Assembly: GCA_027922465.2 (NCBI GenBank)
Contig: BQMF02000002.1
Coordinates: 2,046,001 to 2,110,000, forward strand
Reading direction: 5' to 3'
DNA from: Turritopsis dohrnii
Lineage: Eukaryota; Cnidaria; Hydrozoa; Anthoathecata; Oceaniidae
Length of the DNA: 64,000 bases
Shown here piece after piece: positions 24,201 to 39,200 of the stretch (positions are counted from its first letter, which is position 1; each line of letters starts with the position of its first letter). The position numbers were made by a program, and so were the translations under genes. Under the pieces are notes generated by a model. It saw nothing but the letters and a program-made list of their open reading frames with translations, was not told the origin of the DNA and did no database searches.

Positions 24201-27200
24201 TTTGCTGACACCATTATATTCTTGCATTCAACTTTACATGTTGTTAGAACCATGCCTCTGAACAATGCATTTTTGCAATAAGATTCATGTGCACTCCACT
24301 AATGGCTTGGCGATGTGACAGCAAGATTGGAAAAAAGTGATTTTGTGTTGCAAATTGAACTGTGAAATGTGAACTGTGTCATCATAGTTACCTTTTTGAA
24401 AAAAGTGTTTGCCTAAGACTTATTGAAATATTTCAAGCAAAAAAATCATGTGCACTGTTTCTAATCGCTTTTACATCAGCTGCAAAGTTGTGAAAATAAT
24501 CAGAAATTTTAGTCTATAGAACTTTATTAAAGTGGAAGTAAACATTGGAAAAAAATTCAAAAATGATGAAAGTCTGTTTTTGAATTTTCAAAAAATCATT
24601 TTTCGTTCCTGAGATATTGCCATTTAAAGTTGTTGTTCAAATCTTGATCTCCATGGCAAGTACTTGTTGATATTTTAGATCAGTGAGAATGGTGTTATAT
24701 CAATCAACAAACCAATTGATTATCTCAACTTTCACTTTCCCAATGAACACACAGTGCTGATACCTTATGGTTTAAACATGACTAGAAACAGAGGTGGGCT
24801 GATATATTATCGAGAGTCTCAGGATTCCAAACTATTGTACCAAGCAACAACACAAATTAACAAATTTAGTGTTGATGAGTTCAAAGGAGCAACTAAAATG
24901 ATTATAATCACATTTACGAACCTATCTTATATAACAGCACCCAGCAGAAAACATGACTTTCAAGTAATATTGGTAACAAATTCAACATTTACATATGGCA
25001 TAATGCTTCACCAGCGTTTAGATATGTATGGGGCAGTTGTTGGATTTTCTGATGGTTTTTGTACTGGGAAATGGTTGAATGATTCCATTAATAGTAAAAC
25101 TATGCAATCATCAACAAATATCGGTGAAGGAGGTGTTCATGTTGTTCCTTTGACAAGTGTCACTTGTGTGCAAAATATAACAGGTAAAGCTGCTACCATA
25201 TTTAATCGATACCAATGTGATTTAGTAATTGGCTGCAATGGTTATTAATTTCTAAACACGTTACTATTTCATCCAATTTCAAACTTTTCAATCTGATTAA
25301 CAAATTTTCAGTTAATTGTCAAAATTTTCATACCATTCAAATAATTATGATTGTCCGTTTTTTGTCATAGATGACAATTGCTCCTAATACTTTTTCTTTA
25401 TTGTGTAGTCAAGTTAATAATACCAGTATATAAAAAACATTGAGGCAATTTTTATGTTTGACTGGTTTAGATCAGTCAGATTATATCAATTTTTACTTTG
25501 CTTTTAATGTTTAATTTCTTCATTCGATTAGATCTCTATTCATTTGGGAAAGATGCTGGTGATGATGTCATACAAAGATTTTCTATTAGTAACAATCTTC
25601 AGAAACTCATTCTCAATCAACCTTTTCTTTTTTTTTCTTCATTCACAGATGAGGTCTATGTAAGCAATTTTGCATCAATTTTAAACTAAGAGTGATCTGA
25701 AAAATTATGTCTGAGAAAATATGTGTGTTTTTTTTTAAATGCTTTTTAGATCTCACCGTCAGGGATAATTGGATTGAGTGTACCTCCTGTTGCTTATGAT
25801 GAGTCTTTGTCATACAATGGAACATTTTTATACCTTTATTTTGATGGGGCAGGATATGTTGATAGTTTTGACACAGCCTTATATTACAGAGAAACAACTA
25901 ATGTGGAAGTTCTGGAGAAAGCCAAACATGATATCAATCTTTACGACTCATCACTTGACTTTGAACCTGCACATGCATTAATTTTTACGTATTTCAATAC
26001 AAGAAAGTATTCCAATGACTATAACTTTTTAGATGAATCCAATGTATATCAAGCAGTACTTGTTTCAGATGAAAATAAAACTTTCACTATATTAAGCTAC
26101 CCAAAACTTTATCTGACTCATAGTATTGCTGGATTTTCTGAACACTTCTGTGGAAAGCAGCTATTCAATAAACCTGGTGATGCAATGCGGCTATCCTATA
26201 CTTCAAACATTGGCATTCCTGGGCGGCATGTGCATTTGTTGACAAGAGATTGTAGATTTAGTGGTATGTTATATTTATAATTCTATCGTTGAGAGAGAAA
26301 GAGAAAGAGAAAGTTTGAATGTGCTGAGAAAAATGCCTTGCCTTACGATTCCTGAACGAATGTGGGTGTGTACTGAGTATGCACGCACGAATAATGCAAC
26401 AGAACTAATAAGATGCTAGCGTAACCAATGGCCCAATGTTCCGCCACCGACAAGACAATCCATCAATATAAATTATGAAAAAATTGGCAGAGAGGGTACT
26501 TGTCACAACCTTAACAAATGTCGAAGTGGCAGAAGGCACACAGTGATGACACAGGCGAATAAAGATATGGTGAGAAGATCTTTACAGCAAAATGGGCTTC
26601 GTTGTTGTCAAAGGAATGGGTTGAACCTCACTCCATCTTCTTCCCATTGAATTATCAAGGAGATGAAGTTTCACCCCTATATGTTTGTCAAGAAGCTAAA
26701 GCTGGACGATCAAGATCCTGCAAGATGACTGACCTTTTGCAACTGGTTAGGGAATATGAACAATGCGAGCGTTTTGTCCAACCTGATTATTTCTGACGAG
26801 GCAATATTCAGCATGAACTCAGATGTAAACATGCATAATGTCATTTATGACTCAGAGCAGGGTCAAGGACATCCCGTTGCTTACTGTGTCGAATTTGAAC
26901 AAAGGGCGGATCAGGTGATGGTGTGGATGGGTGTTGCGGGAAGTTGATTAGTGTTGGGTCCACACTTTGTTCGAGGGAGGCTTGATACAAAAGAATAATT
27001 GAGAATCATTCGGTATCATGTCATTTAACGTGAATTCGTGAGGCTTGGCATCAACAAAGCAACATCTTGGTGGATTCAAGACGGGGCGACTTGCCACACA
27101 AGCAACGGGTCTCTTCATTATCTCCGTGGCCAATTTCCAGGAAAGGTGGTCAGCAATCAAGGAGATGTTGAATGGCCCCCAAGATCACCTGATCTCACTG

Positions 27201-30200
27201 TCTGTGACTTCTTTTTGTAGGGTTACGTGAAACAACAGATCTGAGAACAACCACAAAACTTGCAACCCTAAACCCTTGATCAGTTGAAAGCCCCACTTAG
27301 AAATGTTGCAGCTAATTTCAACCCTCAAATTGATGTTTTTTGATCATTACTTTTGAACCAATGAAGTAAAATTAAGAAGTTATACACCAAATTTTAAGTT
27401 AGGCTTTCTTCTAAACGATTCAGGAAAAATATTTGAAAATTGTTTTTCTGCCGCCTGCAATATCGAATCAAAAAGGGTAACTATTTTCTGACACACCTGG
27501 TAGTATGTATTGTTCACTCATGTTTGCAACCATGAATGTATACTGATAAAGTTAATGTAGACGGCAATGTCTTCCGAAAAAGCCATAAATTGTTTTTGGT
27601 GTTCAGCTAATTATGTTTAACTGTCTATTGTTGCTTCACAACGTCCGTTCACAAAATATAAAACACTAGAATTATCATCAAATGCTTGAGTAGCAAGAAG
27701 AATAAATTTCCTCTTTGAGGGTAGTATTGCACAATTCATAGTTACAACAAGCAATAGTGTATTTGCTTGATGTACCTTTCTTTTAGAACTTTTTTTATTT
27801 GGTGAAGGTGTTGGTGATAAACTGATGAATCGTAGTGATAATGGAGTCCAAATGATGTTATTCACAAGTCCTATGATCATGACTGGGGAACCAAGAGCAC
27901 ATATTTATGTATGTCTCCAGGAGATCATATTCGCTGTGGTAGTATTTAGCTGTATATTTTGAAATCATTCATTATCCATTTTTATAGATAAGTGTGAATG
28001 GATTTATATCAGAAGATTATGGAATTACAGCTCCAATCATAACAATTCCCTCACAGCACAATGTTATTGTTGCTTATAACATTGATCTAGATACAACCAA
28101 TGGTGGTTTCATTTATTATAGGGAAACTACTAACAAGGACACTTTGCAGAAGTTAAGCTCTGATATTTCAGTTGCTTTTTCTGAAGATTTTGTTTGCAAA
28201 CGAGCAGTTGTAATCAGTTATGTAGATGTTCCTGCTCAAGAAAACTCCACTGCAAAACATACCATGCAGTTGGTGCTGGCTACAGATGAAGAGAAAACAT
28301 ATGTAGTATGGATTTACAAACAGCTTGATAAGCTGGATGGTGTGGCTGGTTATTCTATCAATGAATGCAAATCAAGACTCTTAAAGCTATCAACTGATAG
28401 ATATCTATTGGTCAAAGAAAGTAACGTTGGTGTACGAGGAATGTTCATTCGCAGATTGAATTCAATGAGTTGTTTAGGAAAAACAAGTTAGTTACAGCTT
28501 TGATTGAAAGAAAACTCAATTTTAAGTAATACTTGGGTAATGGCACCATTCCTGCAGTTTTAATGATACCTTATAAGTGGATAAAATTTTGCGTGGATTT
28601 AATTTTGCGGTTGGCTGAAATTTTTCATTTTGCGTGGATTTAGTTTTGGGGTTAAGCCCTTCCAGGAAAATTTCGCAGACAAGCAAAATTTTAAGCATAT
28701 TTTAAGCATAACTTGGAGATCTTCTCAAAACAACTATTTATGCAATATTTAACATTTACTTATGAAAATCAAAAACATTTCTGTCTTTTCCCTTGCTTTC
28801 AACTTCATTGGTTTATCCTCATTTTGTTTACCTGGAGCCGAAAGATGAAGAAATCCTAGGCTCATTTTTATTGGAGGAGAAATCAGTCTCGAAATCGACA
28901 ACAAACTAAGCTATAAATGGGGGAAGTATCAACAAAACAAAGAGAAAAAGCGAGAAGTCCGCTTATAAAATTTTTCGCACATTCAAGAAATGGAAAAAGT
29001 GCATTTAATCGAGGAGATAATATAATAGAAATTGATTAAAAATTGTTTTTAGCCTTTGACATGCTTATCATGTAAACAGAAAGAATGTTTGAAAATTATG
29101 TCTGTTTATTCTACCCCTTAGAAAAACTCAAAAAAATAAGTTTTTCAAAATTCAATTTTGGGTGGATATAATTTTGCGGTCGCCCGAATTTTTATTGATT
29201 TTGCATGGATTTAATTTTGCGGTTTTTTTTGCAAAAACTTCAAAATTTTATCCACTTAAGGTATTCCCTTTTAATATTCTTATATATTCTTGGATAACAT
29301 ATGCGTTAATGTCATTAGTAGTGACAGTGTTGTCATCTGTTGTTAAAATTCCACCTACACTTAATGGCGCTGCGTTAGTTGACCTTCCCAAGTGAAAATA
29401 AGGTTCTTAATGGTCTCCATATGAATAAATAATGATATTGGAAAGAAAATGATAATTTTGTTTTGTTTAGGATTCTATCCTTGGGGTTTAACGGCTGGAG
29501 ATACCATTTTTGAAACAGCTGATGTTCTAATGCCTTTACAGAAATCCATGCAATTGTTTTCAGACCTAAAGAAATACATTTACGTATGTCTCTTCTTTAG
29601 ATACAGCCACCTTATAGACATTTCGAATGAATGAATCCAGTAAATGTTAAGTGCCAAATAGGTTTTTAATTTAAGTATTACACTTTGCTTAAACCTTTAC
29701 GATATTTGAAGAATTTTCATTCTTTTAAAAGTTGGTGCATTAGTGTATAGAAAATATTTGATCATATGACTGTCAAGAATACCTTTCTTTGGTTGTTGTG
29801 AAACATGATACAGCTACTGATAAAAAGACAATTTCAATATTTTAATGAATGTAAAAGATTCCCTTCTTGTCTTTTATTCTAAACTTTATCATCTTTCATT
29901 TCAATACCAGTCTGCAATGTATGTACAATGTTCATGTTGTAGTCAAAATTGTTTCAAAGAGTAAGTATATATGCATTTTTTGGGATATAAATTTTATGTG
30001 GTAAAACCTTGTCAAAATCTTTTTCTTCCAGTCTTAGACCGAAATACCAGAATACTTAGTTATATAGTAATAAATTTACATTTTAAAAATTATGAGATTT
30101 ACTAGTTCAAACGTTGCTCATTGACGACAAAACCTTGTCTACAATAAATTAAGAATCAGTTGGATGTTCCCTTGAAAGAAAAAGTTGCAATTCATAGTGA

Positions 30201-33200
30201 AGCTATTGTTTATTTTGTGTATTAATTTATAGGTTTCTCGCACTGGCAATATTGTCATAAATAGATTCCGGTATATTGTAAGTGTGAAAGTCCCATACAG
30301 ATATACGATTTTGTCAGCTTACACTAAAGATCACTGTTTTAAATGTTGGAATACTACAATTATTTACTACAGGGAAGTTTTTGACCCAGACATTTTGTTA
30401 GATGTAAGTATTGCGGTGCAATCGTATTCCAATTCCAGTTTTAATGGAACACATGCCATTATTGTGACATGGTTGAATGTGGGTGAGAAACCGAACACAT
30501 TCCAGGCTGTTATAATCACAGATGATAGCAAAACTTATACAGTGTTGACTTACACAAAGCTCAGAGAAAGTTATGCTGATGCAGCTTCATCAGATGTTGG
30601 TTGTCCATCCTCTGCAAAAGTATTCATGGAACCAGAACGAAGTCACGAACTGGAACACACATCAAATATTGGTGTGAAAGGAAGACATGTTTTTTTACTC
30701 ACAGGGAATTGTGAACGTGCAGGTTAGATTTAAAGAAGTCATTCATGTCATAACTTCCAGAGCAGTTTTTCATTGTTACTTGATAAGTTGTTGGACTCTA
30801 TGAACATTTAGCAGTTTAGTATTCATACTGTTTTTCTTCTTTTAAGTGCCCCTCTCCACCCTCAAGTAAGTGCCCCTCTAAATTCAAAATTAATTTAATA
30901 AGCACCCCCTTCTAATAAACAGCCGGGTGGCTAATAGAAAATAACAATTTTCCTCAGCCTAGATTCGGTGACTCTAAGCTTCGATATTCACAGCATTTAT
31001 CATTAGCACAGGAGGGAGAGGCTGGTGACTTAGTCAAGTTTTCCTCAAATAATGGGTTAATTATTACTAGAATAATTTTTGAACGAAAAACATATCCTTT
31101 ATCCTTCTCTAAATGCTACATTCATGTAAGTTTGTGCCTGCAATCTAACTAATAGCAGGTATTATTTCCATTTAGAACTGTACCCATTTGGTAAAGATTC
31201 GGGTGATACCATGATGAAATCTGGGAATGATGTTGTGGAGCATTTGATTCTTCGAAAGCCCATGAAATTCTTTTCTAATCCAGCAAGAGATGTTTTTGTG
31301 AGCTATTATTTCCAAATTGCCATCCAATTTTTACAAAAGATTTAAAATAAAGATTTGTTCAAAGGTCCTACTCAGCATCTTGCCTTCACCTCTGTTCCCA
31401 TAACATTTTTCACACTATAAACTGATTGATAATTTATGAATATCCTTTACTCCCATATAGATTAGTGAAAATGGTCTTATATCTGTTAACAAACCAGTCT
31501 ATGATACCAATATTGCATTACCCCATGAAGAAATTGTTTTGGTTCCATATGGTCTTGATTTTGATACAACCACTACGGGTAGCGTTTATTATCGTGAAGA
31601 CTCTACTGGAGAAATATTGTATAAAGCAAGTCAGGATGTTGGAAGATACTTTGGGTTTAGCTTAAATCTTACCAATGCTGTTATAGTTACTTATCTTGAT
31701 GTCCCATTAAAAGGCTCTCCATTACTTAAACATACCTTCCAAGTGGTGATTGTCTCTGATGGTATATACTCAGTTGCCATATTCAATTATGTTCAACTTG
31801 ATAGTTCAGGAGCAGTAGTTGGGTTTTCAGAAGGGTTGTGTGGACATTTTAAAATTAAAAGTTCTGATAAGAGTGATGAAATGACATCAGTAACCAATGT
31901 GGACATTATTGGACGATATGTAGCAAGAATATCAACTTACTTGTGTGAGGGGTCTCGTCCAGGTATTCATGTTTTTCATAGACTATTCAATTCCTATGTA
32001 GAAGAAAATTATTTTGCTGAATGAGTATTAGTTACCACTACATGTTCTTTGATCACTTATTTGAATTTAAGTTTCTGTGGTATGTGTTAATTAATCTAGT
32101 GGGTAAATGTAAGGGTAAATAAGCTAATGGATATGATAGCTCTGCCGCCTACTGAGTCCATATTATCTTCATTATTTCATGCAATAATGGATTGTTCACA
32201 ATTGACGTCAACCATTTCTTTAAGATTTTTGATCTCTCCATCCGTCAACCTGCGTCAACTTTGCTTAACCCCCTCCCCCTGAGTTGATGTCATCTTTTGG
32301 CAAGAGAACCAAGTAAAACCACATAGAGGAGAGACACACTTTTTTCACGATAAGTGTATCCGCACATGGATGATGTCAGATTTTTTTTATCACAAGGGAG
32401 AACCATTACATTGCACTCCCAATTAAATCTGCCTTGTTCGGGGAAATATCTGGAGAACAAATAGAAATAACTGATGTTTTTTGGGATCCGCGATACAGGC
32501 AATGAGGGAGACAAAAAATTTGAGCCTAATTTTTTTAGGGGATGGGTCTTTGAAATTATCAAAATCTTTGGTCAACAATATCTCTATAACAGTTGATTGT
32601 AGTGAAATGATTCCATAAATTTTTTTGCTCAGTTTTTCAAGCTCTACAACACGGATACACTTTCCAGTGAACTCTGTGAATTGGATTTGTGCACATTCTC
32701 TTCGAAAGTTAAACTCCTAAAAAGAGTTTCCATAGGATGCAAGTTTAAAATATTTCTGCATTTTTTGATTACTCAAAAACACGTAAAATCAATGAATATG
32801 TAGTATATTTAGTCTTTGATTATTATGACATTATGTAGAGCCATATCCTTTTGGTGTAAGAAATGGAGACAATGTTGCGTCATCTTCAAGTAACCGATTA
32901 TACTTGGTCAAACCATTTATGTTCTTTTCCACTCCTGTATGGGAGATTTTGGTATGCCATATTTTCTATAAATTTATTTGCACTTTCATTAGTAAAAAAT
33001 TATTAAATACATGTAATCTTTGACTGAACTCTAGATTAACGAAAAAGGATTTGTCACAGTTGATGTTAATTATCAAGAAATGATCACCTTGCGACATACT
33101 TCTGCATTGTTCGCTGTGTATAGCAATGAATTATCCACACGAAGATATGGTTCTGTGTATTATAGAGATATTTACAATTTATCTGAATTGATGGTATTCT

Positions 33201-36200
33201 CTAAGGATATTCAGTCCCATTACAATATTTCATTCACTGTTTCATATGCAATTCTTGTTACTTACTATGATGTTAGACTGTACTCTTCAACAAAATACAA
33301 GCATAACTTCCAAGCAGCATTTGTGACCAATGGATCTAATACATATGCTATTTTGAAATATTTCCGACTTGATTCCAAAAACGCTTTGGTTGGGTTTTCT
33401 GAGCGTTTTTGCAGTGAACATACTATAATTGAACCAACAAGAAGCTGGGATTTGGAATATACATCCAATAGTGATACACCAGGTCAACACATATTTAAAC
33501 TAACATCAACATGCAAGCAAGGAGGTCAATGTTATGAACTTAATTTTCCTTTTACTCTGTGATTTTTAAGTGTTTAATATTCAATCTTTGTTGTTTTTTT
33601 TCATCTTCCATAGACATCTACCCATATGGTGCAGAAGCAGATGATAAAGTTATGCTCCCTGGTTATGAATACTATGAACATTTAATTCTAAATCAATCAT
33701 TTCCCTTGTTCTCATCTCTGGCAAAAGATATATATGTAAGAATTTCAGTTAATTGGCTACTTTGAAATTCCTGCCTGTTCAGTGAATGGACTGCTTTAAG
33801 TAGATACTGCCTCAAAGTTCCCATGTTCTCACTCTTGAAAATGGACGTTTTTGCTTGTTGGTTATACCGGGTGAGTCAAAATAAAATACTGGTGTCTCAC
33901 AAAAAATATCTTTAGATTGAGTAAATGGAAGATAGGATTTTTTATTTATGATTAGAGGAATGTCTTAAGTATATTTTGGTGTATCACTTTTCTAATTTGA
34001 TTGAGTAAAAAAAGCTGAGCAAAATGTGTCTCAAAACAAGATTTATGTTTTTATTGCAAACCAGACGGGAATGAAAAACATACACAATTAAGTGCTAAAA
34101 CTTTTCTTATTCCCAATAGTTATGTTAAGTAAAAAATTTCAATCCCCATAGCCTTTTCATTAACATTATCGAATTTAATCAAAGAATCACACAGGAATAT
34201 TTTGTTCAGATTTTTTGTCTGTTTTTTAAAGACTTTTACAAGGACCGTTCCAGTTTTTTGTCCATAACTTTTTTTCTACTCAAATAAATTAGAAAACTGA
34301 TACACCAAAATATAGGTAAAGGATTCTTATATTTAGAAATAACAAAAACTACCTTTCAAGATTATTCAATCAAAAGATATTTTTTATGAAACATCCGTAC
34401 TTTTTTTTGAGTCACCCAGTATAACATTCTGGAAATTAGGTATTATAGAAAGAGTATGCAACAATGCTTGTACTATTGTTTATTGTTACGTAGATATATG
34501 TCAATGGTTATCTATCCATAAATGAACCGGTTTTATTGACCGGTGATGACATTATCACAGCAGAGTATACAGTCATTGCCCCTTACCTACTGGAAATGGA
34601 CACTACTAGAAGTGGGAAAATTTACTATCGAGAGAGTTTTGATCCCCAAACACTTATTAAAGCTTCAAAGGACGTAAAGAAGAAGTTTCAGGAAGGACTG
34701 TTTTCTGCTAAACAAGTGGTTATTGTAACTTTTGAAAGCATCCCAACAAAAGGGGCTTATTTGTTTACACAATCTTTTCAAATTGTTCTGGTTACCAATG
34801 GAACATTAACATTTGCTGTTATTAACTACATTGATCTGAATACACTGTCAGGTGTTACTGGTTTTTCTGAAAAGTACTGTGACATCTTTCCGTTGTCCGA
34901 TGTTGGTAATGATCAGTTAACCAGAGATTCTAATGTTGATTACAAAGGGCAATATGTTTTTCAGTTAACTAAAGATAATTGTAATGGTGCTGAATCAGGT
35001 ATCATGTTCTTTAAGTGATAATTAAATCTCAGTTGTATACTGTTTTTCAATCTTTGCTAATATCTCTTGATGCTATATAAAAGAATCTAGTGTTACCGGA
35101 TGTTCTTCTAGACTTGTATCCCTTTGGTGCTGCTCATGGCCATATAGAGCTTGCTGGCTATGACAATAAAGCATTCAAGTTTACATTGAAAAGAAACATG
35201 TTGCTGTTTTCAGAACATACGAGACATGTGGCGGTATGTTGGCTTTATTTCTATTTTAGGTTTTGATCGTCCTTGATATGATCCTTGATATTTTTTTGTA
35301 TATTTCAATATTTGTACAGGGGAACTTAATCAGTATATATGAGTATTACAAACTATAAAGAAGTTCCTGAAGTTATGACGAAAAGTGTGCTATATAAATG
35401 TGAAATTAATTGAAAATTAAAAGTTACAGGGTTAAAGGTGAATGGACTAATTAGGATATTATGTTCTATTACACCCACCACTTATCAGTGTGTCACTGCT
35501 TCATCTCACTTTCAGGTTAACACCAATGGTGTGATTGCTATTAATACTGTCTACAGTTCCAGAAAGATTTCTCTACCATATCCAGGTACTGTTCTGGCTC
35601 CATACGGATTAGACTTTGACACCAGACAGGGTGGAGCCATATACTTTGGAGAAACAGAAGACAAGAACATTCTTGAAAGGGTGAATAAAGATGTGCAGCT
35701 ATTTTCAAATGAGAGTTATAATGCTAATTATGCAATAACCATCAGTTACGTGAATGTGCCACGTTACAAAGACTCATTGAAACGATACACATTCCAAGCA
35801 GTTATTGCCAGTGACAACAACAGAACGTATGCTATTCTGAATTACAAACGGCTAGATACACCTGCAGCCACTGTAGGATATTCAGAGCCGTTTTGTGGTT
35901 GGAATTTATTTATTACAACTGAGAACAGTCATTTAATGTTATCCAGCTCCAATATTGGTGTTGCAGGGAGGCATGTGTATTTACTTACCGCAGACAGGTG
36001 TTCTCGAAGTGGTACGTATTATATTGAATTATATCCTTCAACCAATATACTCTTATACTCTGTATGTAGCAGTAAAGTTGCAGAAATTTCTATTATCAAT
36101 GAACCGGGTAACTGACTCACTTGTATAAGTGAATCTCTACAGGTTTTTCTGGTAATGCATTTATTAACTGCTTAATACTTTTATCTCCTTAGAGCTATAC

Positions 36201-39200
36201 CCATTTGGTGTTGATATTGGAGATTCTTTGATGCCACCTGGTGATAATATTGCTGCATTATTGCATCTTCAACAACCAATGTTGCTGTTTTCAAGAAATG
36301 CAACTAACATTTATGTAGGTAGTTCTTATTTTGAAAATATTGATTTTGAGTTTTTGTAACATAAAAACCAAGATCCTAAATAGAATAAACTGTTCGTAAG
36401 TAACAGTTATGATATGTTGTGCAGAAGAAGAAAGAAAGAGCTTGATAATTGTTTCCATTATAATCTCTGTATTTATTTACTGGATAAAGCATAGTGTATG
36501 CATGTCATAAATAACTTAATCAGTAACATTAAGAACAATACTTTGGTGTGGAAGAGTAAAGAATAAGAAGTGTAACTGCAAGAGTATCAATCAAGGTATC
36601 ATTTAGTAAGGTTTGGACATTTTCTATCTCATGATGACACTATATTACCTGTAAAATTAAGTGACATTACCTATAAACTTACATGAGATGCATTGCCATG
36701 TCATGCATGTTTATGAGTTATGAATTTTTATTGAAATTTTATTGAAATTTTATTGATGAAACTTCAATCGAAACATGGTTGTCCATGCTCTGGTAGTGTC
36801 TTATTTTCACCTTAACACTTGTTTCAAGTACTATGTTGTTGCTGATTTTTCCTGGGTTATACAATTGGACCAGGTTGTTGCAATTCATTCAATATTGCAC
36901 ATAACTGGGCCAGGAGTTGGTTTATTAGCTAGGATGAAGAAATTGACTTTGGACTAATACAAAATGTGAAAAGTGTGGTTAGTCATTCACTCACACATTT
37001 CTTCAGAAGGTTATCATAATTTTTTGAGGCATTGTTTATGGCTTGAAACTCAATTGAGTTTCAAAAATATTCTTGGTGCACATCTTAGAAAACGTCCTCT
37101 ATTGGTGGTTTCTATTTGCAATACGAATTCAAAATTTCGGCAATTAGTCTGCCATTTAGAATCTGTGAGACTCGGCTAATAACGTAATGTAAATTCTAAT
37201 GAAGGAACGCAGCTTTCGAAAGGTTTTACATATCAAACATTTTAAAATATGTTTTCTTTGATATTATATCAAATAATTCATCAAAAAATGAATATTAATC
37301 AAATAGGTCTGCATAAAAATGGAAGTTTAACTGAAAATACATTGATACTTCAAATTTGGTTATATATTGTTTTTCTTGTTAGTAAAGCCTTCAGTTCAAA
37401 ACTTCTTATTACCTCGTTTGTTAGCTACTACACTGTTTAGTGTATTAAGACTTTCAGAGATCTAGTTTAAAAAAGCAGTTATTTGTTTGAATTCATTTTT
37501 GGTTCGTGAAATTATAATTAAAAACATATATTTTTTTTTCAAAACGCATGGTCTTAAAAACATTTTCTTATAAAAAAAATGTGTACGGCTCATGCATGTA
37601 TAATTCTTTTGTCTTTTTAATTAATTAATTTCTGGTGTTTTATGATTAGACCCTATTTACACTAACTAATCATTTCAACATTTTTATCGTTTATGCCTGT
37701 TTTCCACCAGTGAGATATAAAGGAAAAACAAGCCTCAAAGAACTTTGTAGTAACTTTTCATAACTTTAAGTACAATTGCTGCTACCATTTTGTGCAATCT
37801 GGCTCTTGTTTTGTTACAAATACAGCCTGTTAATCTATATATTAATAGCCGATTCTCTGTTTGTTTGTTTGTTTGTTTGTTCGTTTGTTTGTAAGTCACG
37901 CAAAATGGTAGATTAAGTTGTGAGCCAAATTATTTCTTTTTTTGTGTGCAACGGGAGTTCGAAGCAAATACATTGCAACCCTAATCGAACGTCACTTTTT
38001 TTGGCTGATGAACTAATAGGAATAACGTTTTGTTTTTATCATTATTGTTAGTTTTATATTCCACGTTGACTTGGCTTTGAAAACAGTACATCAACTAAAT
38101 ACAAAGAAACTAACTGATTAAACATTTTGGACAAATAGCAGCAGTGGCAGAACATGGCAGCATATGTTCGGTTTGCTACTAACTCTTACCTGACTGTCTG
38201 AGACGGGTGAACTTTTTTTTGAGCAATCAAAATGTTTAAAAACCGATAGGTAAAATAAGAGTATCATATCAAAACAAAATTTTTTTTTTTTTTTTTTGCT
38301 TTTCTTTTAATAAATTAATTTCTTCTTTTAATTGTTAAGCGTTCTGATCGAACGTTTTTTTATTCTATTTATTCATTTAGCACGTGCCTTTTTTCTCTCC
38401 TCCGTGTGAACTTTTTAAGAAGAGAAACCATTTCCCCCTTACGTTTGATAACACCCATGTTAGAGCGCGTAACTTTTTTTAAAACAAAAGTTAATAAAAA
38501 GTTGAAGTCTTCTCTCTCTACGTTTTGAGTGTATTGTTACACTGATAAAAGATTGGTTTTACCAGAGGTTGTGACTTCGAATCTGCTTCTGGTTGAGCAC
38601 AAGTTATACGAGCCGTTTATAAGGAAATTTGACGTTTATTGATACAGTGATACAGAGCAGGTGGACATGGGCGGCGAGCGACACCGCCTTGGCGGCTAGT
38701 CTATATATTAATAGCCGAAAACAAAATACATTGCAACCCCAATCGAACATGACTTTTTTTGGCTGGTGAACCAATAGGAAAAACGTTTTGTTTTTATTAT
38801 TATTGTTAGTTTTATATTCTAAGGACCACCGTTGACTTGGCTTTGAAAAAAATACATCAACTGAATACAAAGAAACTAACTGATTAAACATTTTGGACAA
38901 AAAGCAGCAGTGGCAGAACGTGGCAGCATGTTCGGTTTGCCAGTGTATCCTAACGCTTGCCTGACTGTCTGAGACGGGTGAACTTTTCTTCGAGCAATCA
39001 AAATGTTTAAAAACCGATAGTTAAAAAAAGAGTATCATTTTGTCTTAATAGTTGTCTTAATTTCCTTTGATCGATTTCTTTTAATCTATTTTAATCTGAT
39101 CGAACGTTTTTTAATTCACTTCATTCATTTAGCAAAAGCTAATAATAAGTTGAAAAGTTTTTTCTCTCTGCGTTTTGAGTGTATTGTTAAACTGATATTT

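Noticed and set aside
26602..27230. Short open frames as host exons of gene A
   Set aside because: They are pieces of the transposase relic; exons 11 and 12 join in phase without them.
36775..37440. Three short open frames in gene A intron 24
   Set aside because: No domain, no matching splice phase, and AT-rich composition like the surrounding intron.
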